This document shows, in pieces, positions 49,369-63,381 of a stretch of DNA of 64,000 nucleotides. Where the stretch lies: NCBI GenBank assembly GCA_037389465.1, contig JAZARR010000167.1, positions 1,054,001-1,118,000 on the forward strand. The letters run 5' to 3'. The notes under the pieces were generated by a model. That model was not told the origin of the DNA and ran no database searches. It saw only the letters and a list, made by a program, of their open reading frames with translations. The first letter of the stretch is position 1; each line of letters begins with the position of its first letter. Source of the DNA: Baylisascaris procyonis. Its lineage: Eukaryota; Nematoda; Chromadorea; Rhabditida; Ascarididae. The position numbers and the translations under genes are program-made.

Positions 49369-50633
49369 ACCACAGACAAACATATCAACGTTATTATCGC
49401 ATATTTAATTTGTACTTCCGAAATGAATGAGCGGTTATTTGAAATAAACTAAGATTAAAAACCCCGCTAGTGACAGTTACCTATTGTCCATTGTTTCACT
49501 CGTTTCATTAGCACCTTCTTAAGCATATTTCAACTTGGACAGGTAACAAAAAATATCTTTTTCTACCCTCTTCTAATGTATCGAAGGCATACCTTGCGAT
49601 CAGACATTCTTAAACAGATTCATCAAGCAGATTCATCTACGCCGGCAATATTACTAAGAATAATGTTACTCGGCGCTAAATTGAAGAAATTCATTGGTTT
49701 CTCTTCTAGGCACTTTTTCGTAATGAGGCATATATAGCCATTATTAAATTTGCATAGATGGTCGAGTAGTTTTCTAGTTTTAAGCGTGTTTAATGCCTAG
49801 TGAAATGAATATTATAGATATGATTTCAGTAGCCAACAACTAGTTCAGAAAAAGGTTCAAGCGATATATTTCAATTAAGCGGGTGGCTGCAATATATGAC
49901 CGGTTGTCAGCAAAAACCTTTGATTCTTGCTGCTACACAGATGAGTGTGACAGTTGTTTGACAACGAAATATTTACCGATTGAGGTGTGACAAGTGACCA
50001 TTTACAAACGAACATACGCTATTGTTTATGACACATCTTACTGGTTTGCAGCATCTTACTTAACCAATCCTACGGGAACCGGAGAGCTGGTCCGGAAAGT
50101 TTCAGTATGCAGACATCCGGTCTCCCGACCTTTCATTTACAAGTTGCATGGCGCCCATATTTAGTCACCGTGCACACGTGTTTTATATGAAGTGAGCTGT
50201 GGCAAATAGGCACCGACAATGCGCAGATATCCGTTTTTCGAAGTGAAATTTATTTTATCCTGCTTGCTTATTGAAAAGTGCTTTGCCTCTTTCTATTATT
50301 AATTATCCTTCGTTTGGTTTATTGCCAATTTTGCTGCTACAAATCGAATTTAACTACAGATCCTGCAATCAGCCAGGATTTGCTCGCTCAGTGGCTCATT
50401 GAATAGTTAAAAATTTTAAAAATTGTTTTAAAAAATTCACTCATTTCAAAACTGTTCACTCATTTTTTCCTGAATATATTGTCTATCGACAACATTTCGC
50501 CCTCTCCTCATTCCCTCAACAGTAATAAAAACACCTATCAAACGCAGGTGGCCACTTTGCCACAAGCTATTCTTTTTAATGTACTCGCGCACACGCTGCT
50601 AAATGTCCACCCATGCAAGTGCAAAGCAAGAGT

Positions 50634-50741
50634 CTAAGGGCAGAGTCTCATACCAGGGCCAAACATGCATTGTTTCCCATCTATTAACTTGCCACCGTTT
50701 TTGATGCAACCACAGGAACGGTTAGTTCGTTTGCCACCTTC
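50634..50741 (-). CDS. Small Cys-containing frame, doubtful
   Basis: A 35-codon frame on the minus strand with SCGCIKNGGKLIDGKQC followed by MFGPGMRLCP and a stop. The four Cys and Gly spacing resembles a fragment of a secreted Cys-rich module. The upstream acceptor-like sequence (aacttgttgag) is weak and no partner exon is known. It may be chance. Confidence 0.15.
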   Translation of the reverse strand, partial: EGGKRTNRSCGCIKNGGKLIDGKQCMFGPGMRLCP

Positions 50742-53009
50742 TCAACAAGTTAATAGTGTGCATTTAAAACAACAGTGGTCGTTCACAATTTTCCACATCG
50801 ATACTTGAGCGGTTTAACACTTCTGGCATTGAAACCAGTGATTGCCTTGCCGCTTAACAAAGTCTGGGAAACCTTGCCGCTTAACACAGACGCTTAACAA
50901 CGCTTAACAAAGAAGAAGAAAGGAGGAAAGAGAAAGAAGATGTGAGTTGTAACTGAAGTTATTCAGGCTAAAGGTTAGGAAGGAAGTCATGTCTCCACTT
51001 CGATAGATATGCTTTACAATAGTGACATGTGATGTTATCGCATTTTTACACTGTTTCCGATCATCCATCTGCTAATTCAAGTAAATTCGCTTGTTCAGGC
51101 AAAAGAATGCAGCTACCCGATAGTTCATCGTTTTTACATATAGCACCTTTGCGAAGCTTTATATTTTTGGGAAATAAATTGCACCTACATTGTAAACACT
51201 CCGTTTACGATTACAATCCAGTTACCGTTGTTAACTACTTCCACTATATTCAGTAAATTTCAGGTCACCGCAGCTAACAATCCACTATCTTTCTAACAGC
51301 CCAGATATCTTCACGTAGACTATGTTGGGAATGTTTTTATTGCTGAATGTTTATAGCAGTAGTGCGCTTCTCATTGTCATCCATTGCTTATAGGTGGATA
51401 CTACTACAACTATACTCACCTCAACTCGATTAAGCTGCGAAAGTCGTACTCACGAATCCTAGAGTAGATCCCTCGCGTAAAATCAACCCATATGGATCTG
51501 AAAGCACAACACTGAAAAGAGCAAGATAACTCGCATCCTCGTTTACATAGCAACAAAGGCATCTCTCAAAAGAGCATGACTATGCAAATTCAAAACGGTA
51601 AGAAGTTCCATCTCTCATAACGGACTTCCCCCATAGCTTTTCATTCAGCACCACAACAAGCTTCAGAATGCAACCGCTCATTGATAAAGCCTAGGTGGCA
51701 CTAATTAGACTTTTGTGGGCTTTTCATTAAAATTTGCATATTTAAAGCATCTACCACTGCTGTTCATTTATTTATGGCCAAGCGGTAAAACTGATCCATT
51801 TAAATGAATTTATTATATGTTTTCAGTAAAAACTTCTATTATTGAAAAAATTAGCATAATTACCTGCTAGATCAATAAGCGCTAAAAATTCACTCAAATA
51901 TTATATATTTGAGGCTCGAATGCCCAATGCATGTCGTTGACAATGAATCCTCTCAGTAAATCATTCTTTCTAACGGACAACATTCTTATGAGACATAGCC
52001 CATAAAAAAATGAAAAACGCTTGCAATTGTTTTTGCAATCGTTCCATCGATTTGTATCGGTTAACTGAATTTATTCGTGTTCTCATCGCGTAAAGAACGA
52101 AGTGTCGTTCAAAGTCGCACAAACAGGTATTCACAGGTATTCAGATGCCTTATCTTCTCGTACGCTTGTTGACGTGACCGAATTTTTTTTGTGCTGCTCA
52201 CCCTGAGGCATTGAAAAGTTTTCTGCATTCTGGGCGAATTTTGATAATTATCCTTATTTACTTCGATACAATCTTAAATATTCTATCGCTCACTTCTGCA
52301 TCTTATATTTAGCGTATTTCTCTGAATGGAACACTGTGATTTCCACTTTGACAAGTTTCAAGATTTTGTTCTCTGCTAAAGGGGAATATTGTCCCGGAAG
52401 ATCTCTCAGTGTTTCGCACAACTTCCGAGAGAAAGCAATCTATTCAAAAAATATCATTCTTCTGTATTTTAAGCCATGAAAACGGACTCTTTTGTAAGAG
52501 AAAATCTTATATCCAAAAAGAGGCTCTGTATTTTCGCGAATGTGGCACGTTAATTGATTAATAATAAAGAGAAAATAAAGTAGACGAAAAAATGAGTAAA
52601 AAAGTAAACCGTGTTCCTTTTATTACTGCTACGATTGCAAACAGATTTTGCTTCTCGCTTCATCTGTGAGGTGCTCCTCGCTGCTAAAGCGACCCCTTGA
52701 AAATCCCCTAAATATTTTATCGTATCGCCCCTCTATCCATTCTTAGATGCTATATCAGATGCCAACTAGATGCTCATATTTCAGCGACGGCCTTCACTCA
52801 ATTTCCTCTTCGCCGACATGAAATCTATGAAATGTTAACAAAGACTCGAGACGTACATCTAAACAAATGCCGATTGGTCGGATCGTTAAGTAAGATGCTG
52901 ATAGTCAGAATGAACTCCAACTACATAAAGGAACTGACAGCTCGCGCTCACAGATAGACCACAAGAGACAATTGTAGAATACAACGATTGCACGTCGTCA
53001 TCGTGATGG

Positions 53010-54083
53010 TTATCTAAGCAACCGAAAATATATGCCAGAATGAGAACGGCAAACAAATTGGCATGATGGTTTCTGTTCACTGCAGACATGCAAGTTAATA
53101 ACTACAAACACAATGAATACCACTATTCATATGATAGCGGAATTGTCAGTCATTACTTTAAGAGATGGATTAGTAAAACAGATGGATTAGTAAAACAGCC
53201 AATGAAAACTTAGTGTAGGTAGCATAGAATAACAATAGATTTCACTGTGTACGATGTTTCCAAACATGTTCACTCAATAAGCTGTCATAACACGCTTGAT
53301 GAGTGAACAAGCACCAATAGTTATATTCTTCAACAACTCAGGTGTGCGGTAATCGGGCATTTTGTTCCGGCAGCCGTGTGTCACCGAGATTGGCCTATCA
53401 TAACGAGAGGGGGCGTGTTTGCTGTGTAGCTGTGGGCGGAACGAGTGCCGCGAGGCGCGACCTGGTGTTGCGCTTGCTGTGCGTGCGGTCATGGTTGCGG
53501 CCGTTGGCGAAGGAATGCGGTGGTGTATGCCTGCGGTCGTGGAAAACCAGCAACAAAAGTTCGGTATGTTTACATTTACACTGCTCGTTTGCGGTATCCT
53601 TGAGGTTTACAGCTACCGATACCGTCTAATTTTCATTGTCAACCCTCCCCCTTCCGTTCGCCCTCACAGTGAACCCCATCTTTCAACCTGATTTGTTTAA
53701 TCTTCTTCGATAGGGGGTGTAATGTGCTCACCTCGAAAAATATAGGTGTCATGATATCCTTTTTTGGGAGTGATTGCATAGATACCATCACCGGGAAATT
53801 CTTCAGCTAAGTTGTACAAAGGTACCCTCATAAGAAAACGCTCATCTGCAATCCACAACATCTCTGTTATTATCATCACTAACAATGAACTCTCATTTGT
53901 ACTGTAATTGAATAAACAATTCTTTTATTTCTATGAATGTCTATTTCATCGTTCATTCATTTTCTTTTAATTTTTATTATCCCTCTTCTCTATTAAAAAA
54001 ACTGATAATTGTTTGATCGTGAATGACACAATGAATGCTGATTCAGATATACACCGATGGAATAAATGGGATCATTGCCAGTG
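53010..54083 (-). CDS. 3' end of a minus-strand gene, possibly a secreted protein (5' partial)
   Basis: Four exons chain in phase: 54083-54055 (29 bp), 53845-53732, 53336-53246 and 53079-53010, ending at TAA 53012-53010. Donors are GTGTAT, GTGAGC and GTGAAA; acceptors are cctatattcag, gtggattgcag, cacacctgag and catgtctgcag. The 100-residue product has alternating hydrophobic/polar strands rich in Tyr, Phe and Cys: MRVPLYNLAEEFPGDGIYAI, DTYIFRVVEEYNYWCLFTHQ and CYDSLLSEHVW, then a Cys pair (SCQFVC). This beta-rich look with Cys could fit a lipocalin-like or other secreted nematode protein, but no diagnostic motif was seen. Upstream exons, which would carry a signal peptide if there is one, were not found. 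Confidence 0.6.
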
Positions 54084-56294
54084 CTGAATATAGGCAGTAG
54101 AAGGGATGGTACTCCGGTAATATTTTGCCAGCAACCACAAACTTGTCATTTATAGCTACCTCACCACTCCTAACCCCTCATCCACCTCTCCCCTCTACCT
54201 ACCCCGCAAAAGAACTGCTCGAACTTGAGAACATTATGACATGTCCCTTTGAAATGCGATATCCCTTTGAATCTAGTTAAGCCGCTGACAATCTTAGAGT
54301 TTATTTCAGCGTAAGCAATATTCCCATACAATTGTTGACTTAACGCATTACTTATTTATCGAGCTGCAAGCATTTCCCTTGTGTTTATTAATGCTTTATC
54401 ATATTTTAAGACCCGAATATATAGCGTTATGATGCATGGACAATTGGATATAAGGGGGGGGGGGAGGTGAAGGATAGTATTGAGTGCACAAACCTCCAAA
54501 ATGATTTATATATCATATAGTTGCAATTTATATCATATCAATGTGTATTTCATTCATCAGGGCGCTATTATGGGGCTATGCATTCTATTAGTGTTTTATC
54601 TTGAGCAGTTTTGCTATCGTTCTATCGTTTTCACAAGGGACCATTCTATCGTTCGATCTACTTCATCAGGAAATAGGATTTTATTTTCTCATATATAATT
54701 TAATGCTGTTTCTTGCTATTCTATTCCAAAATTCACCAACTTCCATAAGTCTTGAAAGTATGGTCAAATTAGATAAAAAGCAAACGGAAATTCACTTAAT
54801 GTTGAAATAAAATCTCCTTATAAGTAGTTTAAACATTCGTGGAATCTAATTAAAGTTACAAATAAATTCATATGCATGTTTAATATCAATTATCATTCAT
54901 CATTTCCATAAATTTTCTATAGTTTATTTCGGTCTATGGATTTCTGGATGAGTTCGAACGCAATCAGCTATTTGGATAGAGCAAAGTACGCAAATTCAAG
55001 TAGACAAACTGAAGCAGTTTGAGATATGGAAGTAAACTTCGCCTCAAAATTAGTACATCAGAAAACTCAATTCGTTAAGATCTATCACATGCAGCCATTT
55101 CAGAGTCAGTGCAAGAAAATGCTATGTCGTGATGGAAGAATAATGTATCTTTGTCAAAATGTTTTCTCAACTACAACTAAAACTCAACCTATAAGAGGTA
55201 AAAAAAGCTGTGGTGGGGGGGGGGGGCGGGTGGGGGTAGGGAGAGGGAGAGTTATACTGCTGATTACTGCTGATTTTGTAGGTATAGACAATACGATTGA
55301 GCGAATATCAATGAAAGGGTTGGCAAATGAAATGAATAAATGAAAACTTTGGACCTGTTCGTGTTTCAGCATTTAGTAATAGTAACCAGTAAATAAAGAC
55401 TCAAGGAGAACTCCTATCATCAAGATCGATTGGCGCGTTTTCCCACTTATTTAACTTTGAGCAATATAATTCCGATCCGTATTACTTAATCGCTACGAAA
55501 GGGAGAGTGTTCCAAAGGGTGCTATCAGTCTCGATATGTATTCACCAATCGAGGAATTATGCTTGATGTTCATTAAAAACAAAAAATCTTATTGCATTCT
55601 AGGCGATTTTCCGAAGCATAATCATTGACAATGTTGCCTGAAATTTATAATCTGTTTTACGAATAAATTGAATGTAAATTTCATTCGGAGTCATTTAAAT
55701 TATTAGCAAAATAAGTGCATATCAATTGTTGCATTTTTCAACATGTTATTGATTACAATATGATATATTATTAATAATATATAAATATTTTCTTTGTTTA
55801 TGATGCAAGTACCATGACAGCGGAAAAATTTAGCCAAAATGCCCCGTCACTTCCGCTTTAAGTTTTAAGTTTCAACAAATTGCGCCAAGATTCCTAGTAT
55901 TTAATGTCTGGTATCAAGAAAATAGCGCAAAATGCTCCCTCTTCATCCTCCAACCTTTCTAAATTTAAGGAGTAAAACCTCTGGCTTGGTCTTTTCCTTT
56001 CAGAAGTTAACTATTACCCCCAACCAAATAGCAGTAGAATAAATAAATGTGCAAATTATGTTAACCATGAAAAATCCCACTCTCATAAACGATTATTGGC
56101 ATATTAGTCAAAAAATTTTCATAAAGCTTACAAGCGATCATAAAACAACGCGGCATTCATCAATAATCATTTAAAGAAGAGAATACGGTATGTGAATGTT
56201 GAAAGTTGCAAAAATAAACTTGTTTTTTGTTGTTACAAAAATAGAACTTGTTGTTGCATTCATCAGTAATCTTGTTTTTTTTTTGTTTTTATAG
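54084..56294. other. Intergenic or intron; G-rich tracts
   Basis: Contains an 11-base G run (54454-54464) and a G-rich tract with quadruplex-like spacing (55215-55250). Upstream exons of the minus-strand gene ending at 53010 may lie here but were not found. Confidence 0.35.
55215..55250 (+). repeat. G-rich tract
   Basis: ggggggggggggcgggtggg followed by ggtagggagagggaga. It meets the four-run G-quadruplex pattern on the + strand. Confidence 0.7.
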
Positions 56295-56296
56295 AA

Positions 56297-59200
56297 ATGG
56301 ACCCCGAAATTAGGCAATTGATTGGACCAACACAAATCGCCTATGCCGGATGTCTACATGCTCCAATCGCTGAACGTCGTAATACATTCATACAAAATTG
56401 TAGCGAACGAGAGCAACGACATATTCCTATCGTAAGTTTAAAAAGGAATCTTCACTTGTTTTGCTAGATTTATGTGCTATTCGTTACCTAGTAATGGCTT
56501 TAAACTGGGCAATTTCTTCGAAAACACAGATAGTCGCCTTCACACAGACCCAACGAATTCGATTCGATAGTAGTGTAACAGTCAACGAAGATAATGTGCA
56601 TAAGCATCTGTGTTTTCTTTGCTGGGAGTTTCCATATTACCGTTCCATAGCATTGGAAACAGTGAATGAAGGCGTCTATGATAACAATGAATTGTATGAT
56701 TTCTAATATACATTTTAGATTCACATTTGTGATCTATGCATATTTTTTAAATACTCTCGGATACCGGTGGGATACTGTTGTACTGATTTAGAAAATAGTG
56801 GGATTTTATTATATAAGTTCGTATATTATGTAAGCTCTTGAATCCCCATGTTTTCATGCACATAAACATTTTAAAATCGAGAGTTTTATTATGATCGACT
56901 TTTGATGTCATCTGCATCTGGAGATACTTTATTCCTGACTGGTATACTCATAGCAGCGGAAGCAATAACAAAAAACAAGCAACAATCCCTTACTGGAACT
57001 GAATTCAGCATTTAATTTTCGAGGAGAGGACCCGGAAACGTATTGAAATTAGAAATTAGCATCGAGAATATATATAAATTGCAGATTAGTGGATAAATTA
57101 CCAATAATTGACTATATTTCTGCTCAGTTGTATTTCAAGCGGCTAGCTTATATACTAGTTAAGATTTATTCGTACTGCTAATGTGCTTTCCAACTTTCCG
57201 ACATACTAGTGCAACCACTTAGTCATTTGCCAAAAAAACTATCCTTTTCTATTTCCTCTCAACGTTTCCTTTGTTTAACACGATTCTAAAAAATGCCAAC
57301 GTGTCATAGTTAAGAAAAATATGCGTAGTAAAATAATTGATGCCTTATATCGTTAGTCAAGTCAATAGTTTTAGAAGTCAAATTTCCAAGACAGTTTCTT
57401 TGTAAGTTTCTGGACTCTCAAATGAACAGTTATTTCCTGAGATTTCGAGCAGAATTTATCTCCGTACGAAACCAGGAAATGAGGTCTGTGTCGCTGATGT
57501 CATCTTAAAATTAGCATAAATAGGCATATTTTAAACCTTCAAAGGATAGAAAATAGTGTATAGCGTTTAGCTACGAAATTCGTATCTTATGAGGTCACTG
57601 GTAAGGACGGACCTGAAGTCAACCACCTAAGGCGATGTGAGGTTGATATTTATTTATCTACTTTGCTCATATACTGTTGTAGCGTTGTATGATGAACGTT
57701 TACCGAGTGCGCGTCTTTGGTTGACATTCGATTCTTTAGTATTGAATTAGTGCAAGCATCTGTATTTCTCCTGTCTCCGATGCTTATAGTTCGAACTGCG
57801 ACCAATTCATTGAAAAAAAAGCGCAAACAATGTCTGTTTAGTGATGGCAACGCTCTCCAATTACATCACATTCTTTGTAGCATTCAATGTGGCCAAATTT
57901 CTACCACCTAAAAAGCACCACTATTTACATCTTTTTTCAGTAAATTTGTTTTTGGCGATTCACCTGTATATCTAACAAATCAAACATGTAGGTGAATATA
58001 TTGCAACGGTATTTGATAGAGTCCTGGAAAGAACCCTCGTTATATGTCGTTTCAGTTGCAAATCCCTCGATAAAGATTGGCAATCATTAAAAGCAATCAC
58101 GGTTTCTGATGCATTTAGTGAGTAAAGTACGGAGTCGTAGCTCAATATGGTTCAATTTTTTGTGGAACTTCCTAGAGAAAAAAACCTTTTTATAGAAAAG
58201 AAGATCATTGTGAACTTTATAAGGAAGTTAGAGAGTTTATAGAAACAACAACCACGACTAGTAATTTCTTTTAACTTAAATATCACACCTTTGGCTATGT
58301 GAATGTGACGCTTTGATATTGGTTCTTCGCGCACTACAGTACCCCATTAGGCGATGAGACGACCTCTGACTGTAAAGTACTTTCCGCGGGCCGCATTTGT
58401 GCCGTTCGCTCGTCTGCCTAAATGCCACCCATCCTGTTTTTTTCATCGATCGCAATGCTAACAAAATCGTTTAGATGCATTAAGATAGATCGTAAACATT
58501 CACTCGATAAGTTCGATATTATGAGCATTGCCAAGTTTACTTCAATGACTTATCACTATCAACAATAAGTATATTAATCGATCAGAAATTATGGCTTTCC
58601 TTTAGTTAAGCTGGTCTCATGAGTGCCGGTTTATTTTTACAATAACCGGAAAATGCTCACATATGCCGGTCTATTTTTATTGACCTGAAAATGCCTAGAT
58701 AACATGATAGCTGTTGATGTTTGCAGTATTTTTAGACGAAAAACACGACAACACTGCTTGCTATTTTGGTAGGCAACATTCCAACAATGAATGACTTATT
58801 GAAGAAATGAAAAATAGAAGAAGGCAAACAACTATAATTTTAGAGCACAAGTAAAACTATACTTTACTAAGCATATCTCACACACCTATTCAAAAGAAAG
58901 GTTTGTGCGTCTTCATCAAAAATTTTTTAATGATTCGCGGCTAGAAATCAATTTTTTCGAAAGACGAGCGCGTTTTTTTTTCGTCTAAGACCGGTTACAC
59001 TAAACATGTCGGCTCTTTTTATAAAGCTCACGAGGATTATACATTTACCATGCATTCTTTTTATAGACTATATAAAGGAGCTGGCGCATCTACAAGATTC
59101 CATCCGAGCTCGAGCTCGTTCTTCTCGATGACCGCGGTTGAATATTCTTCAGGTTCAAAAGAAAAAGTCTACCTTTTATACGGCAAAGATTGCCTGTCTG

Positions 59201-59957
59201 TACCTTAATTCCTGAGCTTTGGGATCATCTCGTTCGAGAGTTCTCATTATTCAATACGGAAGTACTCTGTTGCCAGAAACAAAGAAGATCCTTGATGAAG
59301 TGAATTTTGCGTGTGTGCCCGCTAGCGCGATTCTTTTCGCGTTTCTTTTCGTTGGCAGTGCGCGACGATCTTATCATCGGGTGGGCCAATTCTTGCTTGT
59401 TGTGCAACTCTTCGTACAGATTTCATCGAGGTTTTTCTTTAAGAAGACGCCGTCTCACTTGCCCACCGAACTTGCCCGTCAGCTTTGTTGACGGCAGATC
59501 TTATTCGCAACAGATTGTTTCACTAACCACACTTCCATGAAATCCGATATAAAAAGTCCGATAATATATGTAAACCCTTGCATCACCCTCACTTAATCGG
59601 AGAGGAAGTCTCGTCACCTGTGGCCGGTATATACACAGTTGAAAACCCAATTTGCATCGATGGCATCCAAAAGATGTCAGCGAGTACCCTTGATTTGAGT
59701 GTCCCCCCACTAAACTGTCCAGGAAGGACAAGCTTAGAAAATCTTACGAAGAATCTAATGGCAGCTACGGTTAAGGTAACAATTTTTTAGGTACCAAATA
59801 ATTAATGGGAAGTTCCCTCCACCTCATTTTCTGCTATTCAAAATCTTACTTCATTTCAAAGGTGCCTCTCACTTCATCCTGTTTAGAATCTCGAATGATG
59901 CCTTCGAATGAGAGTACAAAATCAACATCTACCACAACGACCGGAAACAAGAGCTAA
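56297..59957 (+). CDS. Five-exon orphan protein, 152 residues
   Basis: Exons 56297-56431, 57128-57171, 57941-57987, 59639-59775 and 59862-59957 total 459 bp with all phases agreeing. The ATG is 2 bp behind an acceptor (gtttttatag), a typical trans-splice position. Donors are GTAAGT, GTACTG, GTAGGT and GTAACA; acceptors are ttctgctcag, cttttttcag, tatacacag and catttcaaag. The product starts MDPEIRQLIGPTQIAYAGC, has a short hydrophobic-basic patch (LYFKRLAYILVKIY) in the middle, then a Ser/Thr-rich C terminus (STKSTSTTTTGNKS). No domain was recognised. The two small middle exons are the weakest part, the GTACTG donor being atypical. A GC-richer open frame at 59219-59491 lies inside intron 3. 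Confidence 0.58.
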
Positions 59958-61267
<1,310 letters not shown>

Positions 61268-61505
61268 GAAATACAGGTGTGATTTTACTTATTGTTGAAC
61301 AATTCAAAAATCTTTTAAGAAAACAAGAGAAAATATTTTCGGCAAACCGCATGATGAAGAAAAACGATAAGCCAAAAAAACGACTCATTAAGGTAACTTT
61401 TTTTCTTCATCATGATACGATATCAATAGTCATCTTTGCATGAAACAGGAGCAGAAAAAAGCTTGCGGAAGAGCCAAACGGCTGGCACTTAAAGTGAAGC
61501 GATAA
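61268..61505 (+). CDS. 3' end of a + gene with a very basic tail (5' partial)
   Basis: Two exons, 61268-61392 (acceptor ttttattctag, 2-base lead, donor GTAACT) and 61449-61505 (acceptor gcatgaaacag), are joined by a 56-bp intron in phase 0 and end at TAA 61503-61505. The peptide begins with a hydrophobic helix (TGVILLIVEQFKNLLRK) and ends highly basic (NRMMKKNDKPKKRLIK, then EQKKACGRAKRLALKVKR). Such a tail is common in ribosome-associated, nucleolar or nucleic-acid-binding proteins; the actual role is not known. A 99-codon ATG-initiated frame on the opposite strand overlaps the first exon but has no splice or poly(A) support. Confidence 0.5.
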
Positions 61506-61950
61506 GCGGCAGTTAAACTGAAAGTGATGACGTAAAGCGTAACTCCAATCGTCGATCCAACACATCAATGCGTAAGTGCGATGCGCGCGTGCTGTAGTTT
61601 TCAACTCATCGAAGCTATACCCAGTGTAACACATATAGTCATCGCATTAAGCTTTATTTTATTCGTTTATCTTAGACGATCTCTTAGCCAACATTTTTCT
61701 TTTTAAAACTTTTCTGTTCATAATATTATAAATTATATTTATTTATCGGCATCGAAAATTTAATTTTTAAGTTCATAATTACATGTCAATGTAATTGAAT
61801 CACTTATATTATATTTTTTACTAATTTTAATAGCGGATATGGAAGTGAATACTCAATTTGTTGGATTGACCAGCTACGAATTGTCTCATCGAAACGTTTT
61901 ATCTCATAAGAGCGATTTATGCATTGGTTTCCAAGGTCTTGAGTACTAAG

Positions 61951-62309
61951 TTAGATTAATATGTTAGATGTTTGTCTTCGCTAAAGATTTGCATAGATAA
62001 ACGGAAAAGGGAAACCTTTAGGAACACATGTTTATATTGGGATTTACTTACTCGGCTAGTACGGTTATGAGGCGAACCTGCTGCCAGCCTAGTAGGAACG
62101 GTGATATATCTTTTAGCGATCCGTGCCACGTTTCGTTTGTCAAATAGCAGAACCTCTTTTCTTGATGCGGGGAAGGGGGAATTTCTTGACGTATAATATT
62201 TAGTATCTCCCATTAATTTTTTCTCTAACGAAAGTGGGTACTCTTGATGCGGAACCACCGCTGGTGTGTCCCTCGCAAAGGCTTCGCCACCGTCGATCAA
62301 AGTGGGCAT
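61951..62309 (-). CDS. Two-exon gene, basic protein of 95 residues (start uncertain)
   Basis: Exons 62309-62052 and 61980-61951 on the minus strand are joined by a 71-bp intron (donor GTAAGT, acceptor gcaaatctttag) in phase 0. The product is basic and polar with several dibasic pairs (LFDKRN, RIAKRY, TSRRRQT). The dibasic sites raise the thought of a peptide precursor, but there is no signal peptide from this ATG. The frame stays open upstream to an in-frame TAG at about 62335, right after which an acceptor-like gattag occurs, so an upstream coding exon is possible. The overlapping alternative frame at the 5' side is shorter. No family was recognised. Confidence 0.5.
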
Positions 62310-63234
62310 CAGGGTTGCTCTCGCATAGCTGCTCTAATCACTGGGCATCGCATGAACGATCATATATATTGTTTTCATATTTCCTGAGCAAGACAAAATT
62401 CTTCAAACTTAAACACTTTTGGACACCTATTAAGTGCCGGAGTTCTAAGATATGCTGCTTCTAATGGAGCATTTCTTAGAGACGGAGTAGAAACAATATC
62501 AGTAAATAAATAAAAGGAAAAGTATATCTAGGAGGTTAATTCTGCACGAGCTTTTACGCTTCTGTTTTGCACGATTAACAAGTTTTGCAAACTTTCAAGC
62601 GTAAAGTTGGCTTTTGGTCCGTACCTAACCCATCAGAGACGACGCATACAAATTAGTTACTAGGTTCATGTGTTAGTAATCTTCCTGGAGAACCTAGAAC
62701 GACGTTGTGATCCACATATCCACCTCATAGTGGATTACATCCACAAAATTTTATCACTAAAAATTCCTTGAATTGAAGCTTCGGAATGGGCAGGTTAGGA
62801 GACAGGTGTCACAAGTTCATGCAGAGGTGCCCCGGTATATGCGCTGAATTGATAGAAGCGCTCCTGTGGAGGTAATTAAATGGAGAAGTGTGCCAGAAAA
62901 GTTGATACGGCACGCGCATTTATGTTTGCTGATTCAACTAATCAGCTCCACAAATAGTCAGTAAAAATTGAAAGATGCGGAATAATGTCTTCATATTTTA
63001 TATGAATCGATCGCAGGTAAAAGTCATCTATAAAAGATCCATTTTTATCCAAGCCAGCTGTGGTGGAGTGAGAATCTGGCTAATGCGAATTTAAGCAAAT
63101 TTTTTGCAGCCTTTAAATTTCTATATTTCTGGATTATTTTGATAAGTATTTTTTATACTTTTCTATATTATACTGTTTCTAAACTTTTATATTTTAAATT
63201 TTAAACTTCTATAGCTCTTTTTAGAGTGAATAAG

Positions 63235-63381
63235 TCAATGTGAAATGTAAAGTAGAAGATCATCCTATGTTATACATTATATCGAATGGATTTTATAATC
63301 CTAACTTCACTGATTTACGAACTGAAACTGTCGAACAAACAGGTGGACACTCACACGGTTTTAGAAAGCAAGTTTGGAAAG
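63235..63381 (+). CDS. Exon of a + gene running past the window edge
   Basis: The frame is open from after a TAA near 63231 to a donor-like GTGCAT after 63381 (phase 1). It reads CKVEDHPMLYIISNGF, then YNPNFTDLRTETVEQTGGHSH. The composition is strongly protein-like. The acceptor is uncertain (gaataag at 63234 or gtaaag at 63252). A competing + frame starts at ATG 63286 and runs 87 codons to 63549 in another phase, with basic and Ser-rich content. Which is real cannot be settled here. Confidence 0.35.

Larger units (their letters stand above)
46528..53009. other. Gene-poor stretch, 6.5 kb
   Basis: No exon chain was found on either strand. Contents worth noting are a GC-richer hairpin element (49221-49368) and a small Cys-containing minus-strand frame (50634-50741). 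The rest is AT-rich with scattered short open frames that lack splice signals. Confidence 0.35.
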
